NCBI GenBank assembly: GCA_004213175.1
Contig: SHAT01000015.1
Span: forward strand, 1 to 40,105
Origin: Pseudomonadota bacterium
Lineage (GTDB): Bacteria > SAR324 > NAC60-12
Reading direction: 5' to 3'
Length of the DNA: 40,105 nucleotides
Below the pieces are notes generated by a model, which was given only the letters and a program-made list of their open reading frames with translations, was not told where the DNA came from and did no database searches. Position 1 is the stretch's first letter, and every line of letters begins with the position of its first letter. Shown in pieces: positions 34,882 through 40,105 of this stretch. A program made the position numbers and the translations under genes.

Positions 34882-35763
34882 TTAATCCATCTTTGCTACA
34901 TTTTTTCTACTGGATTGTACCAAAAGAATCCCTACCATGATTATACTTACACCAATAACGTCTCTAATGGACAGTGGTTCAGATAGAATAAGTGCAGCAA
35001 CCAGTACTCCAAAAAATGGATTTAGAAAATGGAAGGTTGACGCCTTGACCGGTCCTATTCTTTTCACCAACAAAAACCAAATGAGAGTTCCCAACAATCC
35101 TGGGACAAGTGTTGTATATATTAAAGCAAGTATAAGACTTGTACTCCATTCTATTTGCCAAGTTTCAAATATCAGTGAAAAAGGAAACAGAACAACACTT
35201 CCAACAAGCATCTGAAGGCCGACTATCATAAACACATTTTTGTTATTGCTCATCATCCGACTGACGTACAAAGTAGCCGAAGAAAGTGCGGCAACTCCGA
35301 TCAAGCAGAGTATTATCCCAAGGTAAGCACTACTACCGCCAAGTTTGTCCAACATAATAACTAGAACGCCTCCAAAACCAACCGTAAGTCCAAAAATACC
35401 TTTAAACCCTGTTTTCTCACCTAGAAACAACCAGCAGACGGTAGCAACCAATAACGGTAAGAGACTGGCAATGATGGCAGCCAAACCAGCTTCAATCCAC
35501 TGCATTGCAATAAAATTAAATGCTAGATAAAGTGCATTCTGTGAAATTCCTATGATCACTACCACCGACCACCCTACTCTGTCCAGTTCAATTTTCTGCC
35601 CCATCATGCGGGCTAATACTATTCCAAGTATACCTGAAATCAAAAAACGAATTGAGAGTACCATCAGGGGAGAAGCTGCGCTCACAATGATCTTGGCTGA
35701 AGTGAATGCACTTGACCATATAAAAGAAAAAGTTACACCCATTAGGATAGAACGAAAATCCAT
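34882..35763 (-). CDS. EamA/DMT-superfamily transporter
   Basis: 293 aa from ATG 35763; a TTG directly before it is less likely. Ten predicted membrane helices are arranged as two EamA repeats of five. The first repeat holds SSAFTSAKIIV and LFLGEKTGFKGIFGLTVGFGGV, the second the matching ALILSEPLSIRDVIGVSIIMVGILL. Such proteins mostly export metabolites or amino acids across the inner membrane; the substrate cannot be read from sequence. It stands alone between the lactonase and an ABC exporter, all on the minus strand but with gaps of more than 130 bases, so it probably has its own promoter. Confidence 0.88.
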   Translation of the reverse strand: MDFRSILMGVTFSFIWSSAFTSAKIIVSAASPLMVLSIRFLISGILGIVLARMMGQKIELDRVGWSVVVIIGISQNALYLAFNFIAMQWIEAGLAAIIASLLPLLVATVCWLFLGEKTGFKGIFGLTVGFGGVLVIMLDKLGGSSAYLGIILCLIGVAALSSATLYVSRMMSNNKNVFMIVGLQMLVGSVVLFPFSLIFETWQIEWSTSLILALIYTTLVPGLLGTLIWFLLVKRIGPVKASTFHFLNPFFGVLVAALILSEPLSIRDVIGVSIIMVGILLVQSSRKNVAKMD

Positions 35764-35899
35764 CAAAAAATCATTAGGATAATTTTTGTGTCAGTTTCAG
35801 ATGAATCTTAAAACATCAAGGAATTGCATTATGTAAATGACTTATGGTTGATATTAGTTCAAGCTATCGAATCGAGCATATACATAATAGCTGAGAGTA

Positions 35900-37711
35900 T
35901 TAGTGGCTGCCAAAATCTCCGGACTGAATATGCCAGAGATCAGCATATGTTCCGTTTTTTGCAACTAGTTCATCGTGATGCCCTTCTTCTGCAACCTGTC
36001 CGTCACGCAGAACAAGTATTCTGTCAGCATATCTTATCGTGGAAAGTCTGTGGGCGATCACAAGTGCCGTTTTACCCTTTGTTATACCTGACAGATTGGC
36101 CTGTATCGCACGTTCTGTTTCTGTATCAACCGAACTAGTAGCTTCATCAAAAATCATCACAGGCGAGTTTTTGAGCACAGCACGGGCAATACTTAATCTT
36201 TGTCGTTGTCCTCCTGAAAGACGAATACCCCTTTCACCTACAATGGTCTGATATGATTCAGGTAGTGACTGAACAAAGTCATGCATCTGAGCTGAACGTG
36301 ATGCTTCTTCAACTAGCTTAAAATCCATTTTTTCTGAACCATAGGCTATATTTTCGGCAATAGTTCCATGAAATAGATATACCTCCTGACTAACAAGGGC
36401 AATTTGTGCACGTAACTCACTCAGTTCCAATTGCCTAATATCAATGCCGTCTAACAAAACCTGTCCTTGTGTGGGATCGTATAGACGCAACAACATTTTT
36501 ATCAGTGTAGATTTTCCCGCACCAGTAACACCTGCAATACCAACCATCTCACCTGAATCTACCTTAAAATTTAATTCCTTCAAAACTACCCCACCGCGTT
36601 GATAAGTAAAACCAACGTTACGTAGCTCTATACTGCCCTGAACTGGTAGTACAAGTTTTTTGCACTTAACTGGATTAACAATTTTACTTGGAGTATGGAG
36701 CAATCCAAATGTACGACGTGCACTGGCTTTTGCTCGTTCATATTCATCAAGTGTCACTCCCATTCTTGTCAAAGGCCATAGTATACGCTGAATCATCATT
36801 GAAAAAAATACCAGCTCACCAACGGTCAGCATCCCATTTCCTTCAAGCACCCAGTAACTTCCTACTAGAAGTACTCCTCCAAAACCGACTGCAATCGCCA
36901 TACGAATGAGTGGAACGTACACGGAACTAAGTTTAATTGCCTGAAAATTTGCTTTTTGGTATTGCCGCGAAGAGTCCGACACACGGCTGGATTCAAATTT
37001 TTCTGCGGTAAAACTCTTAATTACCAGAATTCCTGCGATATTATTTTCGAGTCGGCTACTAAGTGCGCCAACTGCTTCTCTTACCTTACGGTATCGTGGT
37101 GAAATTAAATTTTGATAAATTAGGCTACCCCAGAGTATTATGGGCAGTGGCAAAAGTCCTACAACTGCCAACTCCCAAGAAACACTAAACATCATGCTTC
37201 CTGCAAAAATAAAAAGTACAAGCAATTGTAGAATTTCGTTAAAGCCGATGTTGAGAAAACGCTCAATTTGGTTTACATCATCGTTTAGCATTGCCATCGT
37301 CTCTCCCATACGGTGGTTTTCAAAAAATTCAATCTCACGTGTCTGCAAGTGGTTATAAGCGTCTGTTCTTAATTGATGCTGTACACTCTGAGCAAGATTC
37401 ATAAATCCATACTGATACGCCCACTGAAAAATGCTCTCAAAGAAAAAAATAACTACACCCAGCACAGCAAGGAAAACGGCTAAATTCCAGGGATCAAATG
37501 TTCCGAGTAGATCTGCAATCCAATCCGGAGGTTCACGCCTGACTGAATCAATAACCCATCCAACTAATACTGGTGGCATCAGATCAAGAACCTTATTCGC
37601 AGTACTGGCAAAACATGACCAGCTGAAATACTGCCAGTGAGGTTTCAAATAACGGAAAAGATTCCACATTGGGGAGGCAGATACAACAGAAGTAGACGAA
37701 TAATGCGGCAT
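35900..37711 (-). CDS. MsbA-like ABC exporter (half transporter, fused TMD-NBD)
   Basis: 603 aa. The six-helix ABC_membrane domain spans ~20-330, with the intracellular coupling segment EIEFFENHRMGETMAMLNDD (residues 126-145). The nucleotide-binding domain spans ~358-600: Walker A GVTGAGKST (394-402), signature LSGGQ (498-502), Walker B VMIFDEA (518-524) with the catalytic Glu E523, and switch histidine H554. All are intact, consistent with a homodimer. Export of a lipid, drug or peptide is expected; there is no bacteriocin-type peptidase domain and no adjacent precursor gene. A perfect dyad lies about 80-100 bases upstream (37793-37811). Confidence 0.9.
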   Translation of the reverse strand: MPHYSSTSVVSASPMWNLFRYLKPHWQYFSWSCFASTANKVLDLMPPVLVGWVIDSVRREPPDWIADLLGTFDPWNLAVFLAVLGVVIFFFESIFQWAYQYGFMNLAQSVQHQLRTDAYNHLQTREIEFFENHRMGETMAMLNDDVNQIERFLNIGFNEILQLLVLFIFAGSMMFSVSWELAVVGLLPLPIILWGSLIYQNLISPRYRKVREAVGALSSRLENNIAGILVIKSFTAEKFESSRVSDSSRQYQKANFQAIKLSSVYVPLIRMAIAVGFGGVLLVGSYWVLEGNGMLTVGELVFFSMMIQRILWPLTRMGVTLDEYERAKASARRTFGLLHTPSKIVNPVKCKKLVLPVQGSIELRNVGFTYQRGGVVLKELNFKVDSGEMVGIAGVTGAGKSTLIKMLLRLYDPTQGQVLLDGIDIRQLELSELRAQIALVSQEVYLFHGTIAENIAYGSEKMDFKLVEEASRSAQMHDFVQSLPESYQTIVGERGIRLSGGQRQRLSIARAVLKNSPVMIFDEATSSVDTETERAIQANLSGITKGKTALVIAHRLSTIRYADRILVLRDGQVAEEGHHDELVAKNGTYADLWHIQSGDFGSH

Positions 37712-38030
37712 TTTGGATGATTAATAATTCAACTAAAAATGAAGGAATATATCTTACAACTAGATATTATACAATGTAATACCAATTTATTATAATCTGT
37801 TTCACAGATTAATAAATGAGCTATTACTTATGCCTGTATAGATTCTTCAAAGCAACAGTATTATCACTATTTTCTATATGCTTTTACTTCAAAAAATGAA
37901 TTCAAAGGAAGGATAGTATACAGTATGTAGATTAATAATTTACTTTGCTATTCGGTATAATTCACTTAATTTTGAAGTATTTATTAATTTCAATGCAGAA
38001 TTTTAAATGAAGTTTCGGCAACACCAAGAA
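37712..38030. other. 319-base intergenic region
   Basis: Gap between the cysteine-desulfurase-like gene's 3' end and the ABC exporter start, both on minus. Apart from the perfect dyad at 37793-37811 I see only AT-rich sequence, with no RNA gene or reading frame. The exporter promoter is probably here. Confidence 0.5.
37793..37811. promoter_or_regulatory. Perfect 8+3+8 dyad, possible operator or hairpin
   Basis: TAATCTGT and ACAGATTA flank a 3-base centre (TTC on plus). It lies 82-100 bases upstream of the ABC exporter ATG, a plausible place for a regulator dimer site. It could instead fold as a short hairpin ending the upstream transcript, but no T-run follows on minus. Confidence 0.4.
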
Positions 38031-39299
38031 TTACCAGCAAGTTTTCAAGACTTCGAGAGTACAGTCTATTTCCTCAATCGTATTATAATGCACTGGTCCG
38101 ATACGCACAACTCCTCCTGATTCTTCCAGTCCCATTAAGCGAACTGCCTCTAAAGCGTAGTTATGACCATGCCAGACAAAAATATTTTGTGCAGCCAATT
38201 TAATTGCGATCTCTTCCGGATTTTGATTTTTAACTGTAAATGAAACGGTTGGGACACGGCGTGCTAAATCATTACCGTTGCTGATACCCTTAACATCTAC
38301 TCCTGCTAAATTTTGCAGACCTTGAATTAACTTGCTGCTGAGTGTTTGTTCGTAGTCCTGAATGGCTTGCATTGCGGCATGTAATTTTTTTCGGCGTCCA
38401 CTAAACTCAGGATAATTAATCTGGTATTCCGAACACATAGTTTCTCCTAACCATTCCAGATATTCCAGTACACCCAATGTACCAGCCTGACCTTCATGCA
38501 ACTGAGTTCCTGTCTCAAATTTACCTGGAGCTGTGTTATCAGCGGGACGAACTTTATAAGCTTCAAGTTTTTCCAAAATTTCAGCTTTTCCCCACAAAAC
38601 TCCCTGGTGCGGACCAAAAAACTTATAAGGAGAGCAGGCCAGGAAATCACAACCTATGTCCTGAACATCAGTCGGCCCATGAGGCACATACTGTACAGCA
38701 TCAACAAAAACAAGCGTTTCTGACTGATGTGCCATTTTTGAAAGTGCTTTAACGTTGTTAATTGTTCCAAGACAATTACTCGCATAGTTTATAGCAGCAA
38801 GTTTTATATTATTATTTTTGAAGATATTTTCTGCTTCTTCCAAATTGTATTCATATGTTTCTAAATCAAAATTTAACCACTTTACTTCAAGTCCCAGATC
38901 TTCTGCCAAATGAAGCCATGGCCCTATGTTACCGTCATGATCCATACGAGTCAGCAAAATAGAGTCGCCTCGTTTGAGAAGACGTCCTATTGAACGCGAA
39001 ACAGCAAAGGTAAGGCTTGTCATATTTGCACCAAAAATTATTTCATCAGCTGATTTTGCATTAAGCAAGTCAGCCATTCCCTGATGTGATTCTTCTAGCA
39101 CTTTATCTGATTCAACTGAAGTACGAAAAGATCCACCATGGTTTGCATTGCATTGAATCAGGTAACGCTCAATCCGATCTAACACATGACGCGGAACTTG
39201 TGTTCCACCCGGATTGTCTAGATAAATCCTCGACTTGCCTTCATCTTTCAAAGCCAAAGCCGGAAATTGTTCACGTATAGTATTAATATTTAATGCCAT
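38031..39299 (-). CDS. Cysteine-desulfurase-like class V aminotransferase
   Basis: 422 aa, a PLP enzyme of the SufS/CsdA-like fold. The N-terminus IYLDNPGGTQVP fits the 'cysteine desulfurase-like' subgroup with a (D/N)xPGGTQ motif. MDHDGNIGPW (119-128), VDAVQYVPHG (199-208) with the PLP-ring aspartate D200, and the PLP lysine K226 in CSPYKFFGPH follow. The C-terminal part contains ARRVPTVSFT and VRIGPVHYNT. The usual desulfurase active-site cysteine loop is not obvious and there are no suf/isc genes nearby, so iron-sulfur assembly is unlikely. It may be a lyase or aminotransferase on another substrate. It stands alone, with AT-rich gaps on both sides. Confidence 0.85.
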   Translation of the reverse strand: MALNINTIREQFPALALKDEGKSRIYLDNPGGTQVPRHVLDRIERYLIQCNANHGGSFRTSVESDKVLEESHQGMADLLNAKSADEIIFGANMTSLTFAVSRSIGRLLKRGDSILLTRMDHDGNIGPWLHLAEDLGLEVKWLNFDLETYEYNLEEAENIFKNNNIKLAAINYASNCLGTINNVKALSKMAHQSETLVFVDAVQYVPHGPTDVQDIGCDFLACSPYKFFGPHQGVLWGKAEILEKLEAYKVRPADNTAPGKFETGTQLHEGQAGTLGVLEYLEWLGETMCSEYQINYPEFSGRRKKLHAAMQAIQDYEQTLSSKLIQGLQNLAGVDVKGISNGNDLARRVPTVSFTVKNQNPEEIAIKLAAQNIFVWHGHNYALEAVRLMGLEESGGVVRIGPVHYNTIEEIDCTLEVLKTCW

Positions 39300-39568
39300 T
39301 TTTTATTTCATATTCAGATTTTAAATTGTTATAATAATAAGTATAACTTACTATATTTATTTATGTTTTTGTGAATCATATTTTATCATAGTAGTTTTGA
39401 GAATATTATAAAATGAGAACCCCACAACGACGTTCAAAAGCAGATTATTTTGCTAAAAAACAGGCTATGCTATTAAAAATAAAACATGTCAATAATTGTT
39501 TCCAGATTTTTGTTTTCATAGGTAAGAAAACTTTATGTATGCTATCAAAAATAGACAGCAAGCATTCT

Positions 39569-40105
39569 TCAATAATGATCAGGCGCTTTTTCCGGTAAAA
39601 TGCCTTTGGGACTGAATCTAAGCACCAAGACCAGAATCAGACCCATCAGAACCATCCTCATGTGTGGCGCAACTTCCTGAAGATGCCGCATCAGGGGACT
39701 TGTTTCTTCGAGCACAATATCCAGATTACTAACCAACCAGATTGAGACAGGCTCTGCTTCAATCCAGACAAACCAGGTGATGAAAGATCCGATAATCGAT
39801 CCAAGATTATTACCGCTTCCGCCTATGATTACCATTACCCAGATCAGAAAAGTAAAACGTAGCGGAATGTAACTCCCAGGAGTAAACTGTCCATCCAGCG
39901 TAGTCAGCATTGCTCCGGCAATTCCAATGACTGCAGATCCAATGATGAAAACCTGCCGGTGTCGGCTAGTTATGTCTTTCCCCATTGCGGAAGCCGCTGT
40001 TTCATTGTCACGAATAGCACGCATCATACGTCCCCAGGGGGAATTAATGGCACGTGTTGCGAACCCCAAAATAATCAGAACTACAGCGACAAAGAGGACA
40101 GAATA
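39569..40105 (-). CDS. livM: LivM-type branched-chain amino-acid ABC permease, C-terminal part, cut by window edge
   Basis: The frame is open from the right edge (40105) through 178 codons to TGA at 39571-39569; the true start lies outside. The LivM signature SPWGRMMRAIRDNETAASAMG (given here in part) holds the EAA-like coupling loop. GAMLTTLDGQFTPGSYIPLRF and GGSGNNLGSIIGSF, then RFSPKGILPE at the end, are typical of the family. At least four membrane segments remain. The tail to residue ~178 contains an extra loop (EETSPLMRHLQEVAPH) before the last helix. The rest of the liv operon would be upstream, to the right. It may partner with the orphan binding protein at 25311, but that is speculative. 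Confidence 0.88.
   Translation of the reverse strand, partial: YSVLFVAVVLIILGFATRAINSPWGRMMRAIRDNETAASAMGKDITSRHRQVFIIGSAVIGIAGAMLTTLDGQFTPGSYIPLRFTFLIWVMVIIGGSGNNLGSIIGSFITWFVWIEAEPVSIWLVSNLDIVLEETSPLMRHLQEVAPHMRMVLMGLILVLVLRFSPKGILPEKAPDHY

Noticed and set aside
38031-39299. Calling this a true SufS/IscS cysteine desulfurase
   Set aside because: No suf/isc neighbours, no obvious active-site cysteine loop, and the N-terminal motif fits the separate 'desulfurase-like' subgroup.
39413-39598. 61-codon plus-strand reading frame at the end of the livM gene
   Set aside because: It overlaps the real livM 3' end, has no ribosome site and reads as low-complexity basic sequence.

Overview
This is an AT-rich window (clearly well below 50% G+C by eye) from a Gram-negative heterotrophic bacterium. 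The Gram-negative call rests on an OmpA-type outer-membrane/peptidoglycan protein and several ABC importers with signal-peptide-bearing periplasmic binding proteins. The transporter and catabolic content resembles that of marine Proteobacteria: a polyamine-type ABC system with a long PotB, a glucose/mannose-type sugar ABC system, Liv-type components, M24 and M19 hydrolases, a creatinase and an IlvD/Edd sugar-acid dehydratase. I cannot fix the taxon from sequence alone. I saw no rRNA, tRNA, CRISPR array, insertion sequence, phage gene or recognisable transcription regulator.

Layout. 1-2564 (minus): ppnN-like nucleosidase, ChaC-type gamma-glutamylcyclotransferase and a metallophosphoesterase cut by the left edge, tightly packed. 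2565-3312: long AT-rich non-coding stretch. 3313-5226 (plus): OmpA-domain coiled-coil protein. 5255-8505 (minus): YbbA/YbbP-like ABC system. 8800-9156 (plus): small unknown membrane protein. 9248-11970 (minus): purine phosphoribosyltransferase, GMP reductase and creatinase. 12315-15767 (minus): M19-dipeptidase-like protein that has lost metal ligands, a 562-aa protein I do not recognise, and a DUF3726-like protein, all translationally tight. 16073-23328 (minus): polyamine-type importer (ATPase, binding protein, two permeases), a 2,3-diaminopropionate ammonia-lyase gene interrupted by one in-frame stop, and an M24 peptidase-family hydrolase. 23607-24996 (minus): low-molecular-weight phosphatase and fructosamine/ribulosamine-3-kinase-like protein. 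25311-26510 (plus): orphan Liv-type binding protein. 26726-33792 (plus): complete sugar ABC importer, SDR dehydrogenase and [2Fe-2S] sugar-acid dehydratase, converging on an SMP-30 lactonase (34712-33816, minus). 34882-39299 (minus): DMT exporter, MsbA-like ABC exporter and cysteine-desulfurase-like protein. 39569-40105 (minus): C-terminal part of a LivM permease running off the right edge.

How the genes fit together. Most of the window concerns scavenging of small organic nitrogen and carbon compounds. The sugar block reads as uptake, oxidation to a lactone, hydrolysis and dehydration of the aldonic acid, i.e. the front end of a non-phosphorylative pentose/hexose pathway. The block at 12.3-23.3 kb reads as uptake and breakdown of a nitrogen-rich substrate. 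Its M19-like/unknown/DUF3726 trio beside the importer-DpaL-M24 group is the best candidate here for an undescribed catabolic system. A recurring design is a hairpin just downstream of each solute-binding-protein gene.
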